Positions 17,703 to 27,502 are shown, counted from the first letter of the stretch. The stretch: 64,000 bases of DNA from Bradyrhizobium sp. C9 (GCF_002532045.1 NZ_NWTG01000002.1:310001-374000), one strand, 5' to 3'. A program made the numbers and translations. The notes: generated by a model from the letters alone, not told the origin.

Positions 17703-19109
17703 TCATGCGCTCGCGCGTCGCATCCATGACAGAAATGCGGCTGAAATAATGATCGACAGCACAAACAATGCGCATGCCGCATACAGCGCCAGATGCGCTG
17801 ATGTCGCACTTTCGACGGCGAAGAACACCGCGCCGATCGCGGCGACGCCGGCCGCGTTGCCGATCTGCGTGGTCGTGCCATACATGCCGGAGCCGGCTCC
17901 GGCGCTCGCAGGCTTCACGCTCGACAGCACCGCGCTCGACAGCGGTGCCATCACCAGACCCTGACCGTAGCCGAAGATGACAAGCACCAGCGCAAGCAAG
18001 AGCGCCGATGGCGCTGCGATCGCCTGAACCGTCGCGACCAGCACACCGAGGCCGACGATCTGCAACGCGCAGCCCTCGATCAGCACCAGCGTGCCGCGAT
18101 GCCTCGCGCGCAGGCCGCTGTGACGCGAGGCAATCACGAAGGTCAGCGCCAGCGGCACGAACACCAGCCCGGCCTGCAATGGCGGGATCTGCAAGGCCTT
18201 CTGCATGAACATGGTCATGATCAGGTAGAAGGACAGATTGGCGAAGAAGAAGCAAAACACCGCGACCAGGCCGCGCATGAAGGCGCCATCCGACAGCAGC
18301 GACAGATCGATAAGCGGCATGCCGCCGCGGCGCGCGACGCTGCGCTCGAACCGCACGAAGGCCGCAATGATCGCAACACCGAGCGCCATCACCAGCCAGA
18401 TCCACGCCGTCCAATCGAGATCGTGGCCGAACAGCAGTGGCCCGATCAGGCACAGCAAACCCACAAACAGCACGATCGCGCCCGGGATATCGAGCCGCGT
18501 GCCTGATCGGCGCGGCACCGTCGGCATGATCTTCAGGGCGGCTGCGATGATGATGACGCCGAACGGCACGTTGACGAAGAACACCGTGCGCCAGCCGAGG
18601 CCGGCGAGATCGAGTGTCACCAGTATGCCGCCGAGCATGAAGCCGGCCGCGCCGGCGAGCCCCAGCACGATGCCGTAGATGCCGAACGCCCGTGCGCGGG
18701 CGGCATCGGAGAACAGCAGATGCAGCGTCGCCAGCACCTGCGGCACCATCAGCGCCGCCGTCGCGCCCTGTGCCAGCCGGGCGATGATCAGCTCGGGCCC
18801 GGACTGCGCGAGACCGCACCACAGCGACGTCGCCGAGAAGCCCGCGACGCCGGCGATGAACACGTTCCTAGTGCCGTGGATGTCGCCGAGCCGGCCGCCG
18901 GTGACCACCAGCGTGGCATAGGCGATCAGATAGATCGCGATCACGGCCTCGATCTGCGCCGGCGTCGCGTGCAACTCCGCCGCGATCGTCGGAATCGCGA
19001 CGTTGACGATGAAGGCGTCGACGCCGAACATGAACTGCGCGGCCACGACGATCGCAAGCACCCACCAGCGGCGGGAGGTCTCCGCCCGCGTCGAAACGAT
19101 CTGGTGCAT
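17703..19109 (-). CDS. MFS transporter, DHA2 (14-TMS drug:H+ antiporter) type
   Basis: An inner-membrane major facilitator with about 14 hydrophobic segments. Motif A is GGRLGDIHGTRN, and motif C-like GLAGAAGFMLGGILV follows. WRTVFFVNVPFG is a signature of the DHA2/EmrB-QacA group, which exports drugs or toxic compounds using the proton gradient. The ATG at 19109 has AGGACAG 8 bases upstream; an ATG at 19145 would add 12 residues. No adaptor (EmrA) is nearby. The flavin monooxygenase gene is divergent. Confidence 0.9.
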   Translation of the reverse strand: MHQIVSTRAETSRRWWVLAIVVAAQFMFGVDAFIVNVAIPTIAAELHATPAQIEAVIAIYLIAYATLVVTGGRLGDIHGTRNVFIAGVAGFSATSLWCGLAQSGPELIIARLAQGATAALMVPQVLATLHLLFSDAARARAFGIYGIVLGLAGAAGFMLGGILVTLDLAGLGWRTVFFVNVPFGVIIIAAALKIMPTVPRRSGTRLDIPGAIVLFVGLLCLIGPLLFGHDLDWTAWIWLVMALGVAIIAAFVRFERSVARRGGMPLIDLSLLSDGAFMRGLVAVFCFFFANLSFYLIMTMFMQKALQIPPLQAGLVFVPLALTFVIASRHSGLRARHRGTLVLIEGCALQIVGLGVLVATVQAIAAPSALLLALVLVIFGYGQGLVMAPLSSAVLSSVKPASAGAGSGMYGTTTQIGNAAGVAAIGAVFFAVESATSAHLALYAACALFVLSIIISAAFLSWMRRASA

Positions 19110-19377
19110 GCGCTGTCCTGCCCGAAATGACGTCGTGCCCGACATCAGCAGATTCCAGTCATTGCTTCGATTACCTGCGAGGTAAGCCTGGGATCACGGA
19201 CGCGCGACCCGGCGCCAATTTGCGTTGATGCGCTGGGAAACATTCCGGAGGGCGGCAATCGCGGCCGATTTGCGCAACAACCATGCGGGCGCCGCAACCC
19301 CGGAGCATTGCCTTGCCCCGGGCCACCCCGTAGGTTGGCGGAAAGCCCCCATAACAATCATCCGGAGAGAACGACCA

Positions 19378-20619
19378 ATGGCGCGCCTCAAGTTCGGAGC
19401 CTTCCTCGCCCCGCATCACCCGATCGGCGAGCATCCGATGCTGCAATTCCGCCGCGACCTCGATTTCGTCGAACAGCTCGACGCGCTCGGTTACGACGAA
19501 TTCTGGTGCGGCGAACACCATTCCTCGGGCTGGGAGACGATCGCCTCGCCGGAAATGTTCCTGGCCGCAGCCGGCGAGCGCACCAAGCGCATCAAGCTCG
19601 GCACCGGCGTGATCTCGCTGCCCTATCACCACCCCTTCAACGTCGCGCAGCGCATGGTGCAGCTCGACCACATGACCGGCGGCCGCGCCATCTTCGGCTC
19701 CGGCCCCGGCGCGCTCGCCTCCGACGCGCATACGCTCGGCATCGACCCGATGACCCAGCGCGACCGTCAGGACGAGGCGATCGCGGTGATCCGCCGCCTG
19801 TTCAACGGCGAGCGCGTCACCGCCAAGACCGACTGGTTCGAGATGCACGACGCCGCGTTGCAGATCCTGCCGCTGCAGGAGGACATGCCGTTCGTGGTGG
19901 CCTCGCAGATCTCGCCGTCGGGCATGACGCTTGCCGGCAAATACGGCATCGGCATCATCTCGCTCGGCTCGATGTCGACCCAGGGCCTGATGGCGCTGCC
20001 GCAGCAATGGCAGTTCGCCGAAGATGCCGCCAAGAAGGCCGGCACCACGGTGAGCCGTTCCAACTGGCGCGTGCTGCTGTCCTGGCACATCGCCGAGACC
20101 CGCGAGCAGGCGCGGCGCGAGGCCGGCGCCGGGCTGCTGCGCTGGCACAACGAATATAACGTCGGCACCCTGATGCGGCCGGGCCTCACCGCGTTCGCCT
20201 CGCCGGATGAAGCCGTCGACAAGACCGCCTTTGTCGAAGGTGCTGCGTCGACCATCGGCACGCCGGATGACCTGATCAAGATGATCAAGAACCTGGTCGA
20301 CGTCTCCGGCGGCGTTGGCTCGATCATCGGCTTCGCCCATGACTGGGCCAACCCGGAGAACACGCGCCGCAGCTGGGATATGGTCGCGCGCTATGTCGTG
20401 CCGGAGATCAACGGCTATATCGACGGCCTGCGCAAGTCGCGCCAGTTCCTGATCGACAACCGCGCGGTGTTCGAGCGCGCCGGCCAGGCTGTGATGGCCA
20501 AGATCATGCAGAACGACAAGGCCGCCGCCGCGCTTCAGCATACCGGCACCGGCCGCGTCGCGATCCCGGCCGTGAATGCGCCCGACCTTGCCAAGGCCGC
20601 GGCGAAGCAGAAGGTGTGA
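19378..20619 (+). CDS. LLM-class flavin-dependent monooxygenase (luciferase-like)
   Basis: A 413-residue bacterial luciferase-family TIM-barrel enzyme. Family features are FGAFLAPHHPIGEHP, YDEFWCGEHHS, RIKLGTGVISLPYHHPFNVAQRMVQLD and GRAIFGSGPGA. The closest described group is the limonene monooxygenase-like (LimB) class, but the substrate is not shown. It uses reduced FMN supplied by a reductase not found here. GGAGAG upstream of 19378 supports this start; the frame is open further upstream but without a ribosome site. It is divergent from the MFS pump. Confidence 0.9.
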   Translation: MARLKFGAFLAPHHPIGEHPMLQFRRDLDFVEQLDALGYDEFWCGEHHSSGWETIASPEMFLAAAGERTKRIKLGTGVISLPYHHPFNVAQRMVQLDHMTGGRAIFGSGPGALASDAHTLGIDPMTQRDRQDEAIAVIRRLFNGERVTAKTDWFEMHDAALQILPLQEDMPFVVASQISPSGMTLAGKYGIGIISLGSMSTQGLMALPQQWQFAEDAAKKAGTTVSRSNWRVLLSWHIAETREQARREAGAGLLRWHNEYNVGTLMRPGLTAFASPDEAVDKTAFVEGAASTIGTPDDLIKMIKNLVDVSGGVGSIIGFAHDWANPENTRRSWDMVARYVVPEINGYIDGLRKSRQFLIDNRAVFERAGQAVMAKIMQNDKAAAALQHTGTGRVAIPAVNAPDLAKAAAKQKV

Positions 20620-20674
20620 TCTGCTGCCCTTCCTGGAGGAAGAAAGAACTCCAGCTCGCATCACATCCACCGCG

Positions 20675-20806
20675 GTCGTCCCGGCGCAGGCCGGGACAAT
20701 AACTACAGGATTGGGTTGGCGCGGAAAGCTGTGGCCTCATCATTGCGCAACAGCTCTCATTCGGGGTAATGGGTCCCGGCCTTCCCCGGGACGACGATGA
20801 GGATGG
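20675..20806. repeat. Intergenic repeat with inverted ends
   Basis: The 350-base gap 20620-20971 holds no gene. GTCGTCCCGG at 20675-20684 is inverted at 20786-20795. The stretch 20788-20806 is identical to 29689-29707, marking a dispersed family. Confidence 0.6.
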
Positions 20807-20971
20807 GGCTCGGTCCAAACAGCGCAGTGTCATCGACCGGGCGCTGACAGTTGTCGTGGGGACGCGGCTTCGCGTTCAAGCGCCCCGTCGGGTTAATTTG
20901 TCGCGGCCCGATCAAAGCGGACACCCCGATCACGATCGAATTCCCATCGAGACGGCGTCGCTCTCTCTGCG

Positions 20972-21880
20972 CTATCCGCCCTCGCGCCCCAACGCCTGAA
21001 ACTTGATCTCGTCGACCCTTGAGAGAACAAACTCCAACAACGGAGAGCGGTTAGTCTCGTTGTAGCCGATCACCAGATCGACCATGGGCGGCGCACCCTG
21101 AATCGGACGGCAGACGATGGATTTCGGGATCAAGTTCTGCGCATAGAGCGGAAGAAGGCTGATGCCGCCGGTGGACGCGATCAGCGAAACGGCCATGGCC
21201 AGGTTTTCTGCCTGATGCGCTGTCTCGATCGCCAACCCGTGACGTTTGAAGAAATCATCGATCGCTGCCCGCAGCGTCGGCGCCCTCACCAAGGAAACGC
21301 CGATGTAGCTCTGCCCCATCAGATCCTTCGGACGGACCGCGGAGCGCGCCGCAAGCGGATGGTCTCGTGGCATCATGGCCAGGATCGGATCATGGCGGAG
21401 CAACTTGAACTGAAGACCCGCCGCGCTCTTCTCCGGACGCATGAACGCGAGGTCGATCTTGCCCCGCGTAAGTGCCGCGGCGAGGTCGGGAGAGTCCTCG
21501 CTGCGAATCGTGATTTCCGTGCTCGGCAGCTTGCCACGCAAGATATTCATGACCGCCGGAAGCCAGTCCATCTCGTAGCCGGTAAGAAACCCTATCGAAA
21601 AGGTCGATTTCGCAGGCTGCGCCGCACGCCTCGCCGCTTCCGCGGCGGCCTCGACCTGCAGCAGAGCCACGCGCGCATGGTCCAGAAAGACGCGCCCCGA
21701 TGGCGTCAGTTCGATGCCGCGCGGTCCGCGCACGAACAACTGCACACCGAGTTCCAGTTCAAGGTCGTGAATCTGGCGGCTCAGTGATGGCTGAGCGGTG
21801 TGCAGACGCTTCTGGGCCGCGACCGAGAGGCTGCCCTCCTCGGCCACGGCGACGAAATAACGAAGGTGTCGCAGCTCCAT
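20972..21880 (-). CDS. LysR family transcriptional regulator
   Basis: A 302-residue LysR regulator. The N-terminal winged HTH is MELRHLRYFVAVAEEGSLSVAAQKRLHTAQPSLSRQI (in two parts: residues 1-20 and 21-37). The periplasmic-binding-like effector domain includes RGKIDLAFMRPE and SVVRLRD-type strands. It is divergent from the SDR-SDR-GST operon with about 180 bases between the start codons, so it probably controls that operon. No clear T-N11-A operator could be singled out. Confidence 0.92.
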   Translation of the reverse strand: MELRHLRYFVAVAEEGSLSVAAQKRLHTAQPSLSRQIHDLELELGVQLFVRGPRGIELTPSGRVFLDHARVALLQVEAAAEAARRAAQPAKSTFSIGFLTGYEMDWLPAVMNILRGKLPSTEITIRSEDSPDLAAALTRGKIDLAFMRPEKSAAGLQFKLLRHDPILAMMPRDHPLAARSAVRPKDLMGQSYIGVSLVRAPTLRAAIDDFFKRHGLAIETAHQAENLAMAVSLIASTGGISLLPLYAQNLIPKSIVCRPIQGAPPMVDLVIGYNETNRSPLLEFVLSRVDEIKFQALGREGG

Positions 21881-22057
21881 AGCTATCCCTCAAAAGTATA
21901 GCTCGAACCCTACTAAGTCTTTCTCAAGGAAGCCAGCCTCAACTAAATCTCCTGTCACTGAAGCCACACCGACGCAAATGCCTCCGAGTCTTTCATTGCG
22001 GACGAGTTGGCCAACCAGACCGATTAAGCATATCGACCGCACCAGTTGGAGAGTGAT

Positions 22058-22804
22058 ATGACCAATCCCGTTGTTCTGATTACAGGTGCCCTTACCGGTA
22101 TCGGCCGCGCCACGGCACTCGCCTTCGCCCGCGAGGGCGCCAACGTCGTTATTTCCGGTCGCCATGACGATGCAGGCCGTGCCCTGGCGGACGAACTCCG
22201 TTCGCATGGCATTGAAGCGGAATTCGTCCGCGTCGACGTCCGGCGCGAGAGCGACGTTGCGGCGTTGGTCGAGCAGACGATCAAGCGGTTCGGCCGGCTC
22301 GACGTGGCGGTCAACAACGCAGGCACGGAAGGCACGCCGGGCCCGGTGACCGAGCAGACCGCGGAGAGCTACGCAGCAACGTTCGACACGAACGTCCTCG
22401 GAGTTCTGCTGTCGATGAAGCACGAACTCCGGGTCATGCAGCCGCAAGGCTTCGGCAGCATCGTGAACATCTCGTCGACCATGGGCAGCCGCGGCGCGCC
22501 CAACGCATCCCTCTACGTTGCCAGCAAACATGCTGTCGAAGGCTTCACCAAGTCCGCCGCGCTGGAGGCGGCGGCCTTCGGCGTTCGCGTCAACGCGATC
22601 GCACCTGGCCCGATCGAGACCGCGATGCTCGACCGGTTCACGGGCTCCGCCGATCGCAAGGCAGGGATGGTCGCGGGAGTTCCGCTGAAGCGCGCGGGGC
22701 GCCCCGAGGAGCTTGCGGACGCCATCCTGTTTGCAGCTTCGAGCAAGGCGTCGTTCATCACCGGCCAGATCATCAACGTCAACGGCGGCAAGACCGCCGC
22801 GTGA
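22058..22804 (+). CDS. SDR family oxidoreductase (first of operon)
   Basis: A classical short-chain dehydrogenase of 248 residues. The NAD(P) motif is TGALTGIG; NNAG, the catalytic Ser region NISSTMGS and YVASK (Tyr/Lys) follow, and the C-terminus is GQIINVNGG. GGAG lies 8-11 bases before the ATG at 22058; an in-frame TTG at 22046 is disfavoured. It is followed at 35 bases by a second SDR and then a GST, all in one direction, and is divergent from a LysR gene. Substrate unknown. Confidence 0.9.
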   Translation: MTNPVVLITGALTGIGRATALAFAREGANVVISGRHDDAGRALADELRSHGIEAEFVRVDVRRESDVAALVEQTIKRFGRLDVAVNNAGTEGTPGPVTEQTAESYAATFDTNVLGVLLSMKHELRVMQPQGFGSIVNISSTMGSRGAPNASLYVASKHAVEGFTKSAALEAAAFGVRVNAIAPGPIETAMLDRFTGSADRKAGMVAGVPLKRAGRPEELADAILFAASSKASFITGQIINVNGGKTAA

Positions 22805-22839
22805 ACACCCCCGATAACAATCCCACCAGGAGAACAACC

Positions 22840-23586
22840 ATGACCGACCTCATCAGCCGAACCGCTCTCGTCACCGGTGCCTCTCGAGGTATCGGCCGCG
22901 CCACCGCCCGCGCACTCGCGCTCGCCGGCGCCCGCGTTATCGTTCACTACGGGAATTCCGCCGAGGATGCGCATTCCCTGGTCGCGGAAATCCGCGAAGC
23001 CGGCGGGCAGGCCGACGCCGTCGGCGCCGACTTGTCCGCATCCGATGGCGCGCCGAGACTCGCCGCCGAGGTGCGCAAGCTTGTCGTCGGTCAACTCGAC
23101 ATTCTCGTTGCCAACGCGGGAATTGCCGTGCCCGCCACCATCGAAGCGCAGACCATCGAGGATTTCGATCGCATGTTCGCGGTCAACGTCCGCGCGCCGT
23201 TCTTCCTGGTGCAGCAGCTGCTCCCCCTGTTGGGCGACGGTTCCAGCATCGTGATGACGTCGTCATTGGCGGCGCGGGCCGCTGTCGGGCAGTTGTCGGC
23301 GTATTCCGCCACCAAGGGCGCGATCGACACGCTCGTGAAGCACTTCGCCTCGCTGCTCGGACCGCGCGGCATCCGCGTCAATGCCGTGGCGCCGGGCATC
23401 ATCGACACCGACATGTCGGAATTCGCCAAGACGGACGAGGGGCGCGACTACGCGCTCAAGATGCAAGCCCTGCAACGAATCGGCCATGCCGACGACGTCG
23501 CCGACGCCGTGACCTTTCTCGCTTCGAATTCCGCCCGCTGGGTGACTGGCGACACGATCCAGGTCGGCGGCGGCTCAAAGCTTTGA
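22840..23586 (+). CDS. SDR family oxidoreductase (second of operon)
   Basis: A 248-residue short-chain dehydrogenase. It has TGASRGIG, ANAGIAV (Rossmann NAG motif), SSLAARAAVGQ with the catalytic Ser, and YSATK. It ends VTGDTIQVGGGSKL, as in 3-oxoacyl-ACP reductase-like SDRs. The start at 22840 is set by AGGAG 7 bases upstream. It lies between the first SDR and the GST gene, 17 bases before the latter, so the three are co-transcribed. Confidence 0.9.
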   Translation: MTDLISRTALVTGASRGIGRATARALALAGARVIVHYGNSAEDAHSLVAEIREAGGQADAVGADLSASDGAPRLAAEVRKLVVGQLDILVANAGIAVPATIEAQTIEDFDRMFAVNVRAPFFLVQQLLPLLGDGSSIVMTSSLAARAAVGQLSAYSATKGAIDTLVKHFASLLGPRGIRVNAVAPGIIDTDMSEFAKTDEGRDYALKMQALQRIGHADDVADAVTFLASNSARWVTGDTIQVGGGSKL

Positions 23587-23602
23587 CTTCGGGAGATCGG
23601 CC

Positions 23603-24235
23603 ATGAAGCTCTATCAGTCCTCCAGCTCGCCCAACTCTCGCCGCGTCAGAATCTATCTGGCGGAGAAAGGCATAGCGATGCCCTTCGTCCCGGTCGATCT
23701 CGCCTCGCGCGAACAGTCTTCGGACGCTTACGCGGCAATCAACCCACGACGCGTCGTGCCCGCGCTCGTTCTCGATGATGGGACAGTCATAGCGGAAGTA
23801 CCGGCGATCATCCGCTATCTCGAAGAGGCGCATCCGAACCCTCCGTTACTCGGAAGCTCACCCAAGGAGAAAGCGACCGTCACCATGTGGGAGCGCCGGA
23901 TGGAACTGGAGGGCTTCGCTCCGATCATGGAGACCGTACGCAACGGAGCCCCCGGCCTGAAGGGGCGGGCAATCGCGGGTCCGCATGGCTACGATCAGAT
24001 ACCCGAACTGGTCGTCCGTGGCCGGCGCCGGATCGCCGATTTCTACGGCGACCTCGACGTACGGCTATCAGAGACGCCGTTCGTTGCGGGTGACACGTAC
24101 AGTACCGCCGACATCACGGCGATCGTCGCAATCGACTTCGCCAGCAAGGCCCTTGGATTATCCACGCCGGAAGAGCACGGGGCGACGCGCCGATGGTACG
24201 ATTCCGTCGCTTCGCGACCTAGCATGACAGCCTAA
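23603..24235 (+). CDS. Glutathione S-transferase family protein
   Basis: A 210-residue cytosolic GST. The N-terminal thioredoxin-like domain starts MKLYQSSSSPNSRRVRIYL, with Ser residues at the catalytic position and VPALVLDDGTVIAEVPAI carrying the cis-Pro and the glutathione-gamma-Glu binding region. The all-helical C-terminal domain has DTYSTADITAIVAIDFA, the N-capping box. It is third in the operon with two SDRs, suggesting detoxification or catabolism of an electrophilic compound. That is inference from context. Confidence 0.9.
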   Translation: MKLYQSSSSPNSRRVRIYLAEKGIAMPFVPVDLASREQSSDAYAAINPRRVVPALVLDDGTVIAEVPAIIRYLEEAHPNPPLLGSSPKEKATVTMWERRMELEGFAPIMETVRNGAPGLKGRAIAGPHGYDQIPELVVRGRRRIADFYGDLDVRLSETPFVAGDTYSTADITAIVAIDFASKALGLSTPEEHGATRRWYDSVASRPSMTA

Positions 24236-24329
24236 GCGTCAATCGCGAGATATCCTGCGATTGACCGGCGCTTGTGGCGTGACGAGCACACGGTACGCCG
24301 TCGCTCCCGCTTGCGAGAGAGGCGAAAGG

Positions 24330-25394
24330 TTACGCCACCGCTCCGATCCCCACGACGTCGATGCCGTCGACGCGGCCGCGGATCGGGAGCGTGCCGAGAT
24401 CGCTCACCGGAAACGGCGGCGGCACAGCGAAGCGCGCCATCGCCGCGCGCGAGGCGAGGAAGCCGCCGTCGACCTTGCGGCTCAGCTCCTCCAGCCGCGC
24501 GGCGGTGTTCATGACGTCGCCGTTGAACACGATCGCGCGCTTGATGTCGCCGATCTCGCCGACGATCACCGGTCCGAAATGCAGGCTGCCGCGAATCTGC
24601 GGCACCGCGCCGAACTCGCGCTCGAACTGCGGCGCCGCCTTTTGCAGCGCGCGGCGCATCGCCACGAAACAGCGCAGCGGCCGGCAATCGACCGCACCGT
24701 TCCCCTCCGGCCAGGTGACGATGATCTCGTCGCCGATGTAATTGAGCACCTCACCGCGATAATCGACCACTGACTGCGTCAGCAGGCGGAAGGTGCGGTC
24801 GAGGAAGCGATGGATGCCGATGCCGCCGAGCCGTTCGGCAAGCCCGGTCGATCCGGCGATATCGACGAACAGCACGAAGCGGTCTTCCTCGACAGGCCGG
24901 TGATAACGTCCGCTGACGAAGTTCATGAAGGCGCGCGGACCGATCAGATTGGCGATGCTGAAGCCGAGATTCACCAGCACCGAGATGCTTGCGGACATGA
25001 CGAAGCTCGACCAAAAATCCCCGAACGAAGGATCCAACGGCAACCCCGCAACGCGTTCACCGGGCTGCAGCAGCTGAATGCCGATGATGATGACGGCATA
25101 GACGGCACTGCGCACAGCCAGATTGGCGATGAACGGCAAGCGGCCGAGCCAATCCCAATCCTCCAGGACGAACAGCTCGATCGTTCCGATCACGGCCGCG
25201 AGCAGGAAGCCATAGGTGACGCCAGTGGTCAGCGCCGGCGTCGCAATGCCGCCGCGGATCAATCCCATCACGACACCGGACAGGATGCCAACGATGACGA
25301 CTGCCATGAGATAGCGCAGCTTGCGCTCGACCCGCGCGCTCACGCGAGCTCGGAGCCGCTGCGAACCATTCATCGATCCGGTCGATGCGGACAT
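24330..25394 (-). CDS. Membrane-bound class III adenylate/guanylate cyclase
   Basis: About 354 residues. The N-terminal half has five to six transmembrane segments (from LMAVVIVGILSGVVMGLI to SISVLVNLGFSIANLIG). The class III cyclase domain follows, with FVLFVDIAGSTGLAERLGG (first metal Asp), VLNYIGDEIIVTWP (second metal Asp) and FNGDVMNTAARLEEL (transition-state Asn and Arg). The catalytic residues are intact. The start at 25394 (MSASTGSMNG) is chosen because the frame further upstream runs into a dispersed repeat. It would make cAMP or cGMP at the membrane; the input signal is unknown. Confidence 0.88.
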   Translation of the reverse strand: MSASTGSMNGSQRLRARVSARVERKLRYLMAVVIVGILSGVVMGLIRGGIATPALTTGVTYGFLLAAVIGTIELFVLEDWDWLGRLPFIANLAVRSAVYAVIIIGIQLLQPGERVAGLPLDPSFGDFWSSFVMSASISVLVNLGFSIANLIGPRAFMNFVSGRYHRPVEEDRFVLFVDIAGSTGLAERLGGIGIHRFLDRTFRLLTQSVVDYRGEVLNYIGDEIIVTWPEGNGAVDCRPLRCFVAMRRALQKAAPQFEREFGAVPQIRGSLHFGPVIVGEIGDIKRAIVFNGDVMNTAARLEELSRKVDGGFLASRAAMARFAVPPPFPVSDLGTLPIRGRVDGIDVVGIGAVA

Positions 25395-25414
25395 AGGCGT
25401 CTTACCTCTCTCCG

Positions 25415-25498
25415 CGTCATTGCGAGGAGCGAAGCGACCAAGCAAATCCATTCCCAGCCAGCGGCACGATGGATTGCTTCGCTTCGCTCGCAATGACG
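25415..25498. repeat. Palindromic intergenic repeat
   Basis: CGTCATTGCGAGGAGCGAAG at 25415 is mirrored by CTTCGCTCGCAATGACG ending at 25498, and the inner AGCAAATCCA pairs imperfectly with TGGATTGCTT. It separates the cyclase from the SDR gene. Confidence 0.75.
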
Positions 25499-25505
25499 GA
25501 TGTTG

Positions 25506-26348
25506 CTAGCCCGCCCCCTGATCGAATGCCTTGCGCAGCGCGACGTAGCCCGCCTGCTGCTGGCTCCAGTTGCGGCCGCCGGTCATGGCGCCGTCGACGA
25601 CGAGGTCATGGCCGTTGATGAAGCTCGACTCGTCGCTTGCGAGGAACACCGCGGCATGCGCGATGTCGTCGGGCAGGCCCGCGCGCGGGATCGGCTGCGC
25701 CGCCTTGTAGACCTCGCGCATCACAGCCGGAGTCTGCTCGGCGGCTTCAGTCGACAACCCCAGCGCCTTGCCGAAAATGCCGGTGGCGATCGCGCCGGGC
25801 GAGATCGAGTTGACGCGAACGCCGGACTCGCCGAGCTCCATCGCCACGCATTTGGTGAAATGGATCACCGCGGCCTTCGCGGCGCCATAGACCATCGAGG
25901 AGGAGAAGCCGGCGAGCCGGCCGGCGATGCTGCCGTTGTTGATGATGCTGCCGGAGCCCTGCTGGCGCATGATCGGCGCAACATGCTTCATGCCGAGCAT
26001 GACGCTGCGCACCAGGGTCGCCATCGCGGCGTCGAACCGCTCGACGTCGAGGCCCTCGATGCCGCCGGTCTGCGCCGGTCCGCCGGCATTGTTGAACAGG
26101 CAGTCGATCCGGCCGAACTTCTCGACCGCGAGCGCGATCAGCGCCTGCATCTGCTCCTCGACCGTGACATCGGTCTGGCGAAAGATGCAGTTGCCGCCGA
26201 GCCGGTGCGCCAGTGCCTCGCCCTCCGGCGCGCGGCGCCCAGCGATCACGACCCTCGCACCCTCTGCGACAAAGATCTCGGCCGTGCGCAACCCGATGCC
26301 GCTGGTCGCCCCGGTGATGATCGCGACCTTGCCGTCCAGCCGTCCCAT
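25506..26348 (-). CDS. SDR family oxidoreductase
   Basis: A 280-residue short-chain dehydrogenase starting MGRLDGKVAIITGATSGIG. It has the cofactor motif TGATSGIG, NNAGGPAQ, Ser in NNGSIAGR, and YGAAK, and an INGHDLVVDGAM C-terminal region. The extra residues upstream in the open frame overlap the region before the divergent HWE kinase gene and look non-coding. The terminal 30 residues (RNWSQQQAGYVALRKAFDQG) extend beyond the usual SDR core. The substrate is unknown. Confidence 0.88.
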   Translation of the reverse strand: MGRLDGKVAIITGATSGIGLRTAEIFVAEGARVVIAGRRAPEGEALAHRLGGNCIFRQTDVTVEEQMQALIALAVEKFGRIDCLFNNAGGPAQTGGIEGLDVERFDAAMATLVRSVMLGMKHVAPIMRQQGSGSIINNGSIAGRLAGFSSSMVYGAAKAAVIHFTKCVAMELGESGVRVNSISPGAIATGIFGKALGLSTEAAEQTPAVMREVYKAAQPIPRAGLPDDIAHAAVFLASDESSFINGHDLVVDGAMTGGRNWSQQQAGYVALRKAFDQGAG

Positions 26349-26526
26349 GCCAGTCCCCGACTTTACCTTCGATGTTGCGGATATTCCCCAGCTGCTCCCG
26401 CCAGCGCAAGCGCGGGCGCAGTTAACGGCTGGCGAGGTCCACCTGTGGCCAGAAGGCCACAACTGCGGTTTTTCGGTCGCAGCGGCCTTATTTTGGGTCG
26501 CCTGTTCACGTGAACTGGCGCGACCG

Positions 26527-27489
26527 ATGGCGAGATGGATCGACGATTTCAGGACGAGTTGGCGAGGTGATGCGCAGCCATCGCTGCTGCTTGCGGTCGG
26601 CTTCGCCGTGTTCTGTCTCGTTTTGGCCACGGCCGCGCGGTTCGGGCTCGCCCAGATCAGGCCGGACGTGTTCTTCACGCCCTATTTCCCTGCGGTATTC
26701 TTCGCCACCGCCCTTGGCGGCTTCCGGATCGGGATCGCAACTGCGCTGGCCAGCGGCCTGCTCGGCGTCCTGCTCAATTTCAGCAGCGCGCACGCCGACC
26801 CGGCGCGCTTTGCGCTGCTGATGATCTTCTGGGTGGTGTGCGGCATCGCGATCTGGGGGGTGGAGCACTACCGTTCCCTGGTCGCGCAGCAGCGCGAAGT
26901 TTCCAAGCAGCTGATCGAGGAGGAGCAGTACCGCAAGATCGTGGTCGACGAATTGCAGCACCGGCTGAAGAACAAATCCTCGACCATTCATGCCGTGCTG
27001 CATCAGGCGCTGCAGGACCGGCCCGACGTCTGGCAGCGCATCGACCATCGCATCCGCGCGCTCGCGGCGACCGACGATCTGATCGCGCGGGTCGACGGCT
27101 ATGGCTGCGATATCAAGGATTTGCTGCGCTCGGAACTTGGCCCCTACGGCCATGTGCGGTTCAATCTCAATGGCGAGCAATTGTTCCTGCCCGCCAAGCT
27201 CGCCGTCTCGCTGGCGCTGATCTTCCATGAGCTCGCAACCAACGCCGGAAAATACGGCGCCTTCTCCTCGCCGCGCGGATTTCTGCAGGTGTCATGGACG
27301 GTGGACGATGGGCGTCTCAACGTGATCTGGGACGAAACCGAGGGACCGGTGGTCGAGGTCATCGGCGAAGCCGGCTTCGGCACCAAGCTGTTGAAGTCGG
27401 CGCTGCGGCCGTTCGACGGCAAGACCGAGATCAGTTACCTGAAGACCGGCGTTCACTGCATCATGCAGTGCAATCTTCCGAGCTGTTGA
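26527..27489 (+). CDS. HWE-family sensor histidine kinase with DUF4118-like membrane domain
   Basis: A 320-residue kinase. The N-terminus has three or four membrane segments (LLAVGFAVFCLVLATAARFG, FFATALGGFRIGIATALASG, ALLMIFWVVCGIAIWG), as in DUF4118 sensors. The HWE phosphoacceptor His is in VDELQHRLKNKSS. The N-box is FHELATNAGKYGAFSSP, and the diagnostic Trp-x-Glu is in VIWDETEGP, with GEAGFGTKLL as the glycine box. HWE kinases often drive general stress signalling in alphaproteobacteria. No response regulator is adjacent. The frame is open well upstream; the ATG at 26527 gives the natural protein. Confidence 0.88.
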   Translation: MARWIDDFRTSWRGDAQPSLLLAVGFAVFCLVLATAARFGLAQIRPDVFFTPYFPAVFFATALGGFRIGIATALASGLLGVLLNFSSAHADPARFALLMIFWVVCGIAIWGVEHYRSLVAQQREVSKQLIEEEQYRKIVVDELQHRLKNKSSTIHAVLHQALQDRPDVWQRIDHRIRALAATDDLIARVDGYGCDIKDLLRSELGPYGHVRFNLNGEQLFLPAKLAVSLALIFHELATNAGKYGAFSSPRGFLQVSWTVDDGRLNVIWDETEGPVVEVIGEAGFGTKLLKSALRPFDGKTEISYLKTGVHCIMQCNLPSC

Positions 27490-27502
27490 TAAGCCTGCTT
27501 TT

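Noticed and set aside
25506..26678. N-terminal extension of the SDR gene to 390 residues
   Set aside because: The added 110 residues overlap the divergent kinase promoter region and start far from any ribosome site; MGRLDGKVAI is the normal SDR start.
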